In this document: piece after piece, positions 51,691-60,045 of the stretch
How the letters are laid out: each line of letters opens with the position of its first letter
Position numbering within the stretch: the first letter of the stretch is position 1
Assembly: GCF_014644435.1 (NCBI RefSeq)
Contig: NZ_BMKR01000015.1
Coordinates: 94,050-158,049, forward strand
Direction: 5' to 3'
DNA length: 64,000 bases
Origin: Paenibacillus albidus
GTDB taxonomy: Bacteria > Bacillota > Bacilli > Paenibacillales > Paenibacillaceae
Translations under genes and position numbers: made by a program
Notes under the pieces: model-generated
The model's database searches: none
The model's input: only the letters and a program-made list of their open reading frames with translations
Told to the model about the DNA's origin: nothing

Positions 51691-53655
51691 TTAGTGATAA
51701 GACTGCCAGAAATCCCCTTCTGTCGATATCAGCCCCATGATCTCTGCATATGGAATACGGAAGGTTGGGAAACCTGCGGCATAGGGAGCAATTTCATAGG
51801 GAGTAAAGTATAGATAAAGTGCCTCTTCATCTACAAAAAAAGGCTGGTTGGCCGTGATTCCCTTGTAAGTATCAGGAAATACATAATCATACTGCGGGTC
51901 GTTCTCAATCTGTTTGCCGACAATTTCACTGAGCTTTGCCACATATTTGCTGCCCGGCTTGAATAAATCGCCCAGCTTATAGAAGCGGCCGCTGCGCAGG
52001 TTGATAGGGGTATAGATTCTGGTAGGCATGCCATGGGCGGCCCCGAAGGGGAAATGGTACCCGTTCAATTCCAGCACCAGCAGATTCTTGCGGAAAAAGG
52101 ACACTGCAAAATCGCCGTTGTAGCTGAAGTCCTGCGAGAGTTCGCCGCTCCCGACACCTTCGGCCAGGGACAGCTTCTGCAGTCTTTCATTCACATCTCT
52201 TGCAACCTCCGAGCTGGCGATGCCCTCCACTACCGGATAATATACCAGGTAATCCCGGTTCGGCTTGTATTTCTTCTCCAGTACGGAATACGGCGGCCGA
52301 AGCGGGATGATACCGCTCTGTCTCCAGACCTGCTCCCCCTTGCGGTCATAGTAGGCTGTGCGCTGATCCACATCGGCTCTGATCAGGCGGCCGCTGAAGG
52401 ACAGGGTTCCGGTGCCTTGGATAACAGGCGGCTGTGCGGCCTTTTGGCCGCTTAGGTCGATAAAAAATGTCGCCTTATCATCATAAGCCGAAGCCAGGCC
52501 CTGCTGGTAATTGTTCACTCCCAGCAAGCCAAGATTGCTGAGGATTCTTCCCGTTGCCGCATCCGCAATGGCATAGCGGGAACCGCGGTAAGGCTGGCTC
52601 GCATATTGCGGTGTCCCCAGTGCAACCCTGTTATCGCCAAGCTGCTGCACTTCGTAATAGTTGGCGGGAATCACCCTTCTGCCCTGTGGGTCGATCAACC
52701 CGTAGGCATTGCCATAATCAGCTGCGGTATTCACCACCGCTCTGCCTTCGGAGAAAGGCAAAGCCGCTGTGAATTGCGGCTCAATGGCGACGCTTCCGTC
52801 TGTGTGAAGATAGCCGTATGCGCCGTTCTCAACCGCCTGATAAGCAAGCAGGCCGTCGCCAGGACTGCCTACGAAAGGATAATTGTACGTATGCAGACGT
52901 TGCCCCGCCGGATCAATCAGGGCGAACTCTCCGCTGCGGATTTTGACCAAGGCTGCTGCATTGCTGAAATCGCCGGCATCTTCATACACTGCAGGCAGCA
53001 CCTCTTTGCCCTGCGGGTCCACGTACCCGTATAACGTCTGTCCCCCGTCCGGCTGTTGTACCGAAAACAATGCGCGCCCGTCATGCAGCGAGTTCAGATA
53101 GTCATACCGGGACGAAGTCACCACTTTTCCTTGTTCATCAATCAGCGTGTATCCTGTGTGGTCTGAGACTACGGCCCGCCCTTCGGAAAAAGGAGCAATG
53201 AACGAGTAAACCGGCTTTACCCTCTCCCGGCCAGTACTGTCAATGAGTCCGCTGCCGCCTTTGCGCTGGACCACGGCCAGCCCGTTCTCTTGAAAATCCT
53301 CGGCATATTCATACCTCGGTTCGATTACGGTACGCCCTTCATCGTCGATATATCCCCACAGCGTGCCATCCTTCAATTTGAAAGGCGCCGGATGCAGCGC
53401 AGTCGTCCGCAGCTCAGGGCCTTCCCATTCCGACAGCACAAAAGGAGCCTCTGAAGGTCTGATCGAATAATCTACCCGGTATAACCCCGGCTCCGCAGGA
53501 ATGCTCACCGACAACTCTTCCCCGGAGCGCAGGAATTCTTCATCCTGCTGGGTCACAAATTCATTCCACCCAATACCATCCCATCTCCATACCTCGGCCT
53601 GTACCAAGCCGCTATCCTGCCCGCTGCCCGGCTCGTTCAATCGTATCCTCAGCAT
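51691..53655 (-). CDS. WG-repeat protein with DUF3298-like C-terminal domain
   Basis: 654 residues. After an N-terminal beta-rich region (about 1-85) come about eight WG repeats of 35-50 residues: LWGYIDDEGRTVIEPRY, GLIDSTGRERVKPVY, YGYVDPQGKEVLPAVY, YGYLHTDGSVAIEPQF, YGLIDPQGRRVIPANY. From about 450 the sequence changes to a DUF3298/RsiV-type domain (YPVVEGIASSEVARDVNERL, HGMPTRIYTPINLRSGRFYKLGDLF). No signal peptide or membrane helix is visible at the N terminus, unusual as DUF3298 is mostly extracytoplasmic. Function unknown. Confidence 0.87.
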   Translation of the reverse strand: MLRIRLNEPGSGQDSGLVQAEVWRWDGIGWNEFVTQQDEEFLRSGEELSVSIPAEPGLYRVDYSIRPSEAPFVLSEWEGPELRTTALHPAPFKLKDGTLWGYIDDEGRTVIEPRYEYAEDFQENGLAVVQRKGGSGLIDSTGRERVKPVYSFIAPFSEGRAVVSDHTGYTLIDEQGKVVTSSRYDYLNSLHDGRALFSVQQPDGGQTLYGYVDPQGKEVLPAVYEDAGDFSNAAALVKIRSGEFALIDPAGQRLHTYNYPFVGSPGDGLLAYQAVENGAYGYLHTDGSVAIEPQFTAALPFSEGRAVVNTAADYGNAYGLIDPQGRRVIPANYYEVQQLGDNRVALGTPQYASQPYRGSRYAIADAATGRILSNLGLLGVNNYQQGLASAYDDKATFFIDLSGQKAAQPPVIQGTGTLSFSGRLIRADVDQRTAYYDRKGEQVWRQSGIIPLRPPYSVLEKKYKPNRDYLVYYPVVEGIASSEVARDVNERLQKLSLAEGVGSGELSQDFSYNGDFAVSFFRKNLLVLELNGYHFPFGAAHGMPTRIYTPINLRSGRFYKLGDLFKPGSKYVAKLSEIVGKQIENDPQYDYVFPDTYKGITANQPFFVDEEALYLYFTPYEIAPYAAGFPTFRIPYAEIMGLISTEGDFWQSYH

Positions 53656-53759
53656 CCAGTTGCTCCCCTTTACCCTAAGGCTTATGCCTACAGGATATGG
53701 GCGAAGGCGGATTTATGTGCGGGCTGCAGGAACTTGCCAGGCCCCTTATGAGCATGCGG

Positions 53760-54308
53760 TTACTTCTTCCATACAGCGGCGTATTTCTTACGGTACTTCA
53801 GGTCCTCTTCCGCTTCGATCAGCGAAAGGGCGAGCTGCCGGACCTCTTCGTCCGGTGCGGCTTCATACAGCTTGCGCAGGCTCTCTATAATGTCAAAGCG
53901 GAGCAGCGTACCGTTCCCCTCCCCGGCACACTCCGCATAACGGCCGGCAAGCTCATGCAGCACCTGTTGCTTGTGCTTCTGACCCGCCAAGGCGATTCTC
54001 CAAACCGACTGCAAAGCATGGCGGGCGGTGACAAACCTCTTGTCGCGGGTAACCTCCAGCAGGGCAGGCAAATCCTGCAGAATTCTGCCTTCGGGGTCAC
54101 TGATCGCGAGACCGCACAGGAACTGGGCCGCCCTTGACCGCTGATGGTTGCCGGGATCTGCGAGTTGCGTCTTAAGCTTGTCCCACACCTCATAAGCCCA
54201 GTCCACGGGCTCCATCAGAGTGGATTGAATGGCTGTAAAAGCCTCATATTGAAGCTCCTTGTCCGGTGATTCGAGGTTTTTGAAATATCCCTCCATTGTG
54301 GAATCCAT
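53760..54308 (-). CDS. HEAT-repeat-like hypothetical protein
   Basis: 182 residues, helical throughout. Repeating helix pairs such as QSRAAQFLCGLAISDPEGRI-type segments (RSRAAQFLCGLAISD, FVTARHALQSVWRIAL, FDIIESLRKLYEAAP, RQLALSLIEAEED) look like HEAT repeats, which make protein-binding solenoids. No catalytic motif. GGAAGG precedes the ATG; the gene lies 28 bp after a SnoaL-like gene and is probably co-transcribed. Confidence 0.75.
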   Translation of the reverse strand: MDSTMEGYFKNLESPDKELQYEAFTAIQSTLMEPVDWAYEVWDKLKTQLADPGNHQRSRAAQFLCGLAISDPEGRILQDLPALLEVTRDKRFVTARHALQSVWRIALAGQKHKQQVLHELAGRYAECAGEGNGTLLRFDIIESLRKLYEAAPDEEVRQLALSLIEAEEDLKYRKKYAAVWKK

Positions 54309-54336
54309 GGGTGTACCTTCCTTTCCGGATGATGAT

Positions 54337-54711
54337 TCAGTGAATAGCCTTGTCTCCGATTCTGATGAGGTAGGAGGTCAGCTCCTTGATGAGGCCGTTC
54401 TTGAAACCGCTGAAACGGTAAATATCGCAGAACCCGTAAGTTGTTACCTTGCCCGAGGTATCCTGCATCTTCATCGTACCATTGACCGCCGCCTCAACTC
54501 CATGGGTAATGATATTTGATATCACAACTTCCAGAACAGTCTCGCTTCCACCGCTCCTCATCACCTCCAGAAAAGCTTCCTTTCCTTGAACCGGCTGCTC
54601 CCCTACCATGCTCCAGGTAATATCGTCAGTAAGATGCTCTGCCACAAAACCCATGTCCCCGGTGACAAAAGCTTCGTTGAATTCCCGCAAAAACTGTCCC
54701 TTTGTTGACAT
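54337..54711 (-). CDS. SnoaL-like / NTF2-fold protein
   Basis: 124 residues with the NTF2-like pattern FNEAFVTGDMGFVAEHLTDDITWSMVGEQPVQGKEAFLEVM and a C-terminal strand CDIYRFSGFKNGLIKELTSYLI. Such folds serve as small-molecule binders or isomerases; nothing identifies the ligand. GGGAGG is 7 nt before the ATG. First of a two-gene unit with the HEAT-like protein. Confidence 0.85.
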   Translation of the reverse strand: MSTKGQFLREFNEAFVTGDMGFVAEHLTDDITWSMVGEQPVQGKEAFLEVMRSGGSETVLEVVISNIITHGVEAAVNGTMKMQDTSGKVTTYGFCDIYRFSGFKNGLIKELTSYLIRIGDKAIH

Positions 54712-54815
54712 CTGACTTCCTCCCTTATATCAAAATTGTTGTCCATTTACTCTATTCTTTTCCATTATCGCATAGTTCAGCCGGATAAATTTCTTCAGGA
54801 TTGCTGTGTTGCAGC

Positions 54816-54859
54816 ACAAAGCAGCGATTCTCCAAAGAAGGGGAAAATCGCTGCTTTGT
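54816..54859. repeat. Intergenic hairpin related to the one at 35926
   Basis: 14-bp perfect stem, ACAAAGCAGCGATT / AATCGCTGCTTTGT. Its arm matches the 35926-35966 terminator. The T-rich tail is on the plus strand, while both neighbouring genes are on the minus strand, so it is not an obvious terminator for either. Confidence 0.75.
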
Positions 54860-54906
54860 TTACACTTTTTTGAGTTTTAGGAAACCCGGAATACCGGGGT
54901 CAGACT

Positions 54907-55914
54907 CTATTTCTTTGATGAGTATTTCCGCATATCAAACGCAACTGCGGCAATGATAATCAGACCCTTTATAATCAGCTGATAGTACGGGCTGATGCCG
55001 ATGAAGGTCAGGCCATAGTTGATCAGGGTGAAGATAATAACACCGACTAGAACACCCGGTACAGTACCGATTCCGCCTGTGGTGGATACTCCGCCGACTA
55101 CGCAAGCCGCAATGGCATCCAGCTCGTACATGTTGCCGTAGTTGTTCGTAGCGCCGCCGGTTCTCGCAGCTTCAAGTACACCGGCCAGACCGTATAGTGA
55201 GCCGGCAATGGCATAGATGTAAATCAGGTTTTTGGAGACGTCGATTCCGGAGACTTTGGCAGCCTGGATATTACCCCCGATGGCGTACATGTTTTTGCCC
55301 AGCTTGGTTTTGTTGAACACTACCCAGACTATCGCGGCTACGACCAAAGCTATTATGACGATATAGGGTATTGAATACTGGCCGCTGCCTATAAAGCCGG
55401 AGCCTATATTGGTAAAGTCAGGACGCAGACCCCCAATAGGCTGGGACTGGTTTGGGTCCATGTCAAAGTACAGGGAGTTTACACCATAGACGATAACCAT
55501 TGTGCCCAAGGTAGCGATAAAGGGCGGAACATTAAGCTTGGATACGATAATTCCGTTGATAAGTCCACAGATCAGACCGGCCAGAATGGCGAGAACAATA
55601 GGAAGAATAAGCCATACTTGCGGCAGATCCGGAAAGAAACGGCGGGAATAATCCGGAATTTGCAGCATGGAGGCGGAGATGACCGCCGTAAATCCGACCA
55701 CCCGTCCGGCGGACAAATCCGTGCCCGCTGTAATGAGAATAAAGGCAACCCCAAGGGCGATAATGATCCGTGTGGACGATTGAATCATAATATCACGCAG
55801 GGTGTTTACGGACATAAAGGCAGGTTCATATATAGCGATACTCATTATAAGCAGTACCAGCACGATGTAAATGGCATTTTGGGTTACAAACGATTGAGCT
55901 TTTTTGACATTCAT
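54907..55914 (-). CDS. mglC: Galactoside/ribose-type ABC transporter permease
   Basis: 335 residues with eight or more membrane helices of the RbsC/MglC family: LGVAFILITAGTDLSAGRVVGFTAVI, LNVPPFIATLGTMVIVYGV, GGNIQAAKVSGIDV, AACVVGGVSTTGGIGTVPGVLVGVII. Last gene of mglBAC; AAGGAGG precedes the ATG. Gap to mglA is 84 bp. Confidence 0.93.
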   Translation of the reverse strand: MNVKKAQSFVTQNAIYIVLVLLIMSIAIYEPAFMSVNTLRDIMIQSSTRIIIALGVAFILITAGTDLSAGRVVGFTAVISASMLQIPDYSRRFFPDLPQVWLILPIVLAILAGLICGLINGIIVSKLNVPPFIATLGTMVIVYGVNSLYFDMDPNQSQPIGGLRPDFTNIGSGFIGSGQYSIPYIVIIALVVAAIVWVVFNKTKLGKNMYAIGGNIQAAKVSGIDVSKNLIYIYAIAGSLYGLAGVLEAARTGGATNNYGNMYELDAIAACVVGGVSTTGGIGTVPGVLVGVIIFTLINYGLTFIGISPYYQLIIKGLIIIAAVAFDMRKYSSKK

Positions 55915-55998
55915 TACTATTCCTCCTTCGTTGTTATGCGAAGCAAACCAGAGTTTGACTACGGGCTTCGCAAAACTTCTTTCCTGGGCTGTAGCGTA

Positions 55999-57510
55999 CT
56001 AGTGCTGTGCAGCCAGACGCATGACTTCGGTCTCCGTAGCCGCAGAGCCTTCCAGAATACCGGTTAATCTTCCTTCCGACATCACCATGACACGGTCGGA
56101 CATTCCGAGCAGCTCCGGCATTTCGGATGAAATCATAATAATGCTTTTGCCCTGCTTCGCCAGGTCGGCAATGATCGAATAAATTTCGAATTTCGCGCCA
56201 ACATCAATACCGCGCGTCGGCTCATCCAGCAGAAGTACCTCCGGATTCGTAAGCAGCCATCTGGCGAGCAGCACCTTCTGCTGATTGCCGCCGGACAGAT
56301 TCATTATCAGGGTCTTGGTAGTTGGTGTTTTGGTGCGCAGCTTTTCGATCATTTGATCGACTTCCGCTTTTTTCTTCTTGCCATCAAGCAGCAAATAAGG
56401 CTTTTGGTAACGGACCAGATTGGCAATCGCCCCATTCTCGTGGACAGACAATACCGGGAATATCCCGGTTACACGCCGCTCTTCCGTCAGCAGTGCCAAT
56501 CCATGTTTTTTGGCATCCTCCGGCGAGTTGATTTTGACCTGCTTGCCTTTAATGGAGATGCTTCCCGATTTGATGGCGCGAAGACCAAACAACGCTTCAA
56601 TCACTTCAGTTCTTTGGGCCCCCACCAGGCCTCCGATCCCCAGAATTTCTCCGCGTCTAAGATCAAAGGACACATCCTTGAACGATCTCGGCTCCGGAGA
56701 AGTCAGGCCCTCCACCTTCATAAACACTTCACCCGGCACATTGAAGCGCTCAGGGAAGCGGTTCGTCAGGTCACGGCCGACCATTTTGGAGATAATCAGA
56801 TCCGTGGTCATTTCCGCTGCCGGCCAGGTGCCGATTTTTTTACCGTCGCGCATGATCGTCACTTCATCGGAGATTTCAAGAATCTCCTCCATTTTGTGAG
56901 ATATATAAATAATAGCAACGCCTCTTTTTTGCAGATCCCGGATAATCCGGAACAAATGCTCCACTTCTACACTTGTGAGGGAAGAGGTGGGTTCGTCCAT
57001 GACAATCACACGGGAATGAAAAGAAACGGCCTTCGCGATTTCAATGGATTGGATTTTGGAGACTGACAATTTGCCCACGAGTGTCTCCGGATTCAGATCG
57101 AGATCCAGGTCCTTGAACAAATTTTCCGTGTCCGTGTACATCTTTTTATGGTCAATAAATTGAATGGGTCCGAAACCCCTGGTAGGAAACCGGCCCAGCC
57201 AGATGTTCTCCATTACACTGCGGAACGGTACAGGATGCAGCTCCTGGTGAATCATCGAGATTCCAAGTCCCAGCGCATCATTGGAGCTGTTAATCGAAGC
57301 CTTTTTTCCATCCAGAAAGATCTCACCGGCATCCGGTGAATATATGCCAAACAGACATTTCATCAATGTAGATTTTCCGGCCCCATTCTCGCCCATCAGG
57401 GCATGAACTGAACCCGGCCTAACCTTTAAGCTTACGCCATCCAGCGCTTTTACGCCTGGGAATTCTTTGGTGATATTGTTCATTTCGAGCAAAAATTCGC
57501 TTTGAGCCAT
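55999..57510 (-). CDS. mglA: Galactoside/ribose-type ABC transporter ATP-binding protein
   Basis: 503 residues with two ATPase halves. The first has Walker A GENGAGKST and a signature LSVSKIQ in place of LSGGQ; the second has a changed P-loop region (GLVGAQRTEVIEALFG) and an intact LSGGNQQKVLLARWL and LLLDEPTRGIDVG. This asymmetry is normal for the RbsA/MglA class. GGGGG precedes the ATG. Middle gene of mglBAC. Confidence 0.94.
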   Translation of the reverse strand: MAQSEFLLEMNNITKEFPGVKALDGVSLKVRPGSVHALMGENGAGKSTLMKCLFGIYSPDAGEIFLDGKKASINSSNDALGLGISMIHQELHPVPFRSVMENIWLGRFPTRGFGPIQFIDHKKMYTDTENLFKDLDLDLNPETLVGKLSVSKIQSIEIAKAVSFHSRVIVMDEPTSSLTSVEVEHLFRIIRDLQKRGVAIIYISHKMEEILEISDEVTIMRDGKKIGTWPAAEMTTDLIISKMVGRDLTNRFPERFNVPGEVFMKVEGLTSPEPRSFKDVSFDLRRGEILGIGGLVGAQRTEVIEALFGLRAIKSGSISIKGKQVKINSPEDAKKHGLALLTEERRVTGIFPVLSVHENGAIANLVRYQKPYLLLDGKKKKAEVDQMIEKLRTKTPTTKTLIMNLSGGNQQKVLLARWLLTNPEVLLLDEPTRGIDVGAKFEIYSIIADLAKQGKSIIMISSEMPELLGMSDRVMVMSEGRLTGILEGSAATETEVMRLAAQH

Positions 57511-57630
57511 GTTGTTTCGCCCCCTACGCTTTTTTCTTTTTCCATGAGAGGCACAGCGGTTCCATCCTGTTTCCTACCCGTAAGGAATTCCGGGAAGCGG
57601 CTTACGCTTCCCGGTAATGACACTGCCTGC

Positions 57631-58707
57631 TTATTGAGCGTCCGCCACGTTGTCCTTGGTGATTTTTTTATAGGAAATCCATACGTACTGGTTGTCGGTG
57701 ATGTCAAAACCAACATTGTCTTTGGTTGGGGTTTCGCCTTTGGCAAGCAGCGTTGCCACGGTAATCGCAGCCTTGCCCTGGTTATTGGCATCATTCAGAA
57801 CCGTACCGAGCATCGTGCCATCCTGCAGGGCCTGAACCGCCGGAGCTGTTGCATCCACGCCTACTACAGGCATATATTTGTCGCCTGTGAAGTAACCGGC
57901 CGCTTTCAGAGCTTCGATGGCACCAAGGGCCATATCATCGTTGTTTCCGAGAACGGCTTCAATCTTGTCACCATGCGAGCCGAGGAAGGCCGCCATTTTT
58001 TCCTGGCCTTTTACGCGGTCCCACATTGCCGTATCTTCAGCCAGCTTCTCCACCTTGATTCCGGCATCCTCGATCGCTTGAATCGAGTAAGTTGTGCGCA
58101 GCTCGGCATCCTGGTGTCCCGGCTCGCCTTTCAGCATTACGTATTGGAGAACACCGTCGCCGTTTTTGTCCGCTTCGGGATGTGCTTTCCAGTAATCGAC
58201 GATCAGCTGGCCGGACATAGTGCCGGACTCTTCCGCTTTGGCGCCTACATAGTAGACCTTATCCCACTTCTTCATATCTTCAGGCAGCGGTTCACGGTTC
58301 AGGAAGACCACGGGAATATTTGCCGTTTTAGCTTTTTCAATAATGACGCCTGCAGCTGTCCGGTCCACCGGATTGATCAGCATACCGTTGTATTTTTTAG
58401 TGATGAACAGGTCTACCTTATCATTCTGCGTAGGTTGGGAGTTCTGGCTGTCGACGATATCCACGGTGGCGATGTCTTTTGCTGCACTGTCAATGGAATT
58501 ACGGACACCCGTCATAAATGTATCGTCGAATTTGTAAATCGCAACCCCCACTTTAGGCATATCTGCAGTTTTTCCCGAGTTTGCTGTATTGGTGGCAGCG
58601 CCGCTGTCTGTGTTCGCGGTGTCTTCAGCTTTGTTATTGCCGCCGCAGCCTGCCAGAGCAGCACCCAGCATAGCACTAGCCAGTAAAACGGAAGTTATCT
58701 TTTTCAT
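57631..58707 (-). CDS. mglB: Galactose/methyl-galactoside-type binding lipoprotein
   Basis: 358 residues from the ATG at 58707 (AGGAGG 10 nt upstream; a TTG two codons earlier is possible). Lipobox LAGC followed by a Gly/Asn/Ala/Thr spacer. Periplasmic-binding fold of sugar type I: VGVAIYKFDDTFMTGVRNSI, LINPVDRTAAGVIIEKAK, VLGNNDDMALGAIEAL, PVVGVDATAPAVQALQDGTMLGTVLND. The closest named family is MglB; the true sugar is not proved by sequence. A candidate cre site lies upstream at 58785-58798. Confidence 0.92.
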   Translation of the reverse strand: MKKITSVLLASAMLGAALAGCGGNNKAEDTANTDSGAATNTANSGKTADMPKVGVAIYKFDDTFMTGVRNSIDSAAKDIATVDIVDSQNSQPTQNDKVDLFITKKYNGMLINPVDRTAAGVIIEKAKTANIPVVFLNREPLPEDMKKWDKVYYVGAKAEESGTMSGQLIVDYWKAHPEADKNGDGVLQYVMLKGEPGHQDAELRTTYSIQAIEDAGIKVEKLAEDTAMWDRVKGQEKMAAFLGSHGDKIEAVLGNNDDMALGAIEALKAAGYFTGDKYMPVVGVDATAPAVQALQDGTMLGTVLNDANNQGKAAITVATLLAKGETPTKDNVGFDITDNQYVWISYKKITKDNVADAQ

Positions 58708-58784
58708 AATCAATTGACCTCCTGATTATTTTTCTTTGTTAGTGTCTCCGGTCGCTCCCGGGCACATCCTTATTATGTCTGATA

Positions 58785-58798
58785 TGAAAACGGTTGCG
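58785..58798 (+). promoter_or_regulatory. Candidate cre site upstream of mglBAC
   Basis: TGAAAACGGTTGCG matches the 14-base cre pattern TGNNANCGNNNNCA at all fixed positions but the last. It is about 80 bp upstream of mglB, a usual place for CcpA control of a sugar operon. Confidence 0.45.
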
Positions 58799-58866
58799 AA
58801 TATAAAATCCTCCTCTGTTTTATAAAAATTCTCATATAAAAAAATCGGAGCAAAAAACGCATTCAT

Positions 58867-58972
58867 CAAGTAGAAACGGCTATGCCGTCCTTATAAGGAC
58901 GGTAACCGTTTCAGCGAGAAATAGAAGGATAATTTATAGTGCGAAGCATATAAATTCTTATATTTAAAAAAA
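58867..58972. repeat. 106-bp dispersed structured element, copy 2
   Basis: Same length and order as copy 1 at 50541-50646. Here the first hairpin has an extra outer stem, GAAACGG with CCGTTTC, around CCGTCCTT / AAGGACGG. The second stem is AATTTATA-g-TGC-gaa-GCA-TATAAATT. The T-A pair next to the loop in copy 1 is a C-G pair here. It occupies most of the 58714-59019 gap, which otherwise holds the mglB leader. Confidence 0.85.
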
Positions 58973-59019
58973 GGATGAACCAGGATCATCCCGTTCACCC
59001 TTTAACTCTACCCTTCTCC

Positions 59020-60045
59020 CTATTTGACAAAAGGAAACAGCAGCTTCTGATTCTCCGGCCACAGCATGTTCTCCAGGTCAATAAGTTTCGTGCCTGTATC
59101 CACGCGTTCCGGAACTTTAATCCCTTCTACGATTTCAACGGCATGTTTTACGGCCAAATAGCCATTGCTGAACGGATTCTGGATCACTGTGGCCTGCACC
59201 GTTCCATCCTGAAGCATCTCCAGCATGGAGGGCGAGCTGTCGAAAGCGACCATTTTGATGCGGTTTGTTCCCAGGCTCTGGATCACTTTGCCTGCGCCTT
59301 GGGAAGCCGTCTCATTCAAAGTGACAATGCCGCGCAAATCGGGATGCTTCAGCAGCATCAGGCGGGTAAGCTCTTCGGCTTCCGCCGTACTGGAAGACGT
59401 ATATGAAATCTGGACCACATGAACATCCGGATAGCGGGCAACGTAGTTCAGGAAACCTTTCTCCCGCTCATCCGCGTCCCGGGCTCCATAATCAATAACC
59501 CCCGTCGCTGCCGTTTCCCCGTTCAGCGCAGTGTTCGTAAAGTTGATAATGCCGATTTCTCCATACCCGTCCAAGAGCTGAATCAGCCTCTCCGCAGACC
59601 TTTGACCCGCCTTATAGCCGTTCGAGCCGATATAGGATTTCACTTTAGCCGAGCCGACCTCCGCATCCAGGGAAATGACCGGAATACGGGAGTAGGCTGC
59701 CCGGTCTACCACTTGGGCCAGTCCCATATAACTACTCGCCGCCAGAATGATAACATCCGCCTTCTGCTTGATGGAATCCTCCACCATACCGATCTGTTCG
59801 TTGATATCACTTTCCGAATCCGGGGCCTTAAAGGTCAGCTTGACGTTGAATTCCCGGGCTGCCGCTTCCGCTCCCAGCTTCACCGTATTCCAGTAGTCTC
59901 CCCTGCCCATCTTAACAATCATATGGATGTTGCGCGTCTTGCTCGTGTTGATGTAATCAGGCGACGACTGGAAGCAGGAGGTAACCAGAAGACTCACGGC
60001 AACACCTGCCAGCACAACAAGCCACAAACGCCGTCTCCTCATCAC
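59020..60045 (-). CDS. Sugar-binding lipoprotein paired with a YesM kinase
   Basis: 341 residues. Lipobox LLVTSC after an Arg-rich N terminus. Type I sugar-binding fold: VKMGRGDYWNTVKLGAEAAAREF, DVIILAASSYMGLAQVVDRA, IPVISLDAEVGSAKVKSYIGSNGYKAG, MVAFDSSPSMLEMLQDGTVQATVIQNPF. The GTG start overlaps the kinase stop by 4 bp (GTGA), with GGAGG 7 nt upstream. This tight coupling, and the separate mglB next door, suggest it is a sensor subunit for the kinase instead of a transport subunit. Confidence 0.9.
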   Translation of the reverse strand: MMRRRRLWLVVLAGVAVSLLVTSCFQSSPDYINTSKTRNIHMIVKMGRGDYWNTVKLGAEAAAREFNVKLTFKAPDSESDINEQIGMVEDSIKQKADVIILAASSYMGLAQVVDRAAYSRIPVISLDAEVGSAKVKSYIGSNGYKAGQRSAERLIQLLDGYGEIGIINFTNTALNGETAATGVIDYGARDADEREKGFLNYVARYPDVHVVQISYTSSSTAEAEELTRLMLLKHPDLRGIVTLNETASQGAGKVIQSLGTNRIKMVAFDSSPSMLEMLQDGTVQATVIQNPFSNGYLAVKHAVEIVEGIKVPERVDTGTKLIDLENMLWPENQKLLFPFVK

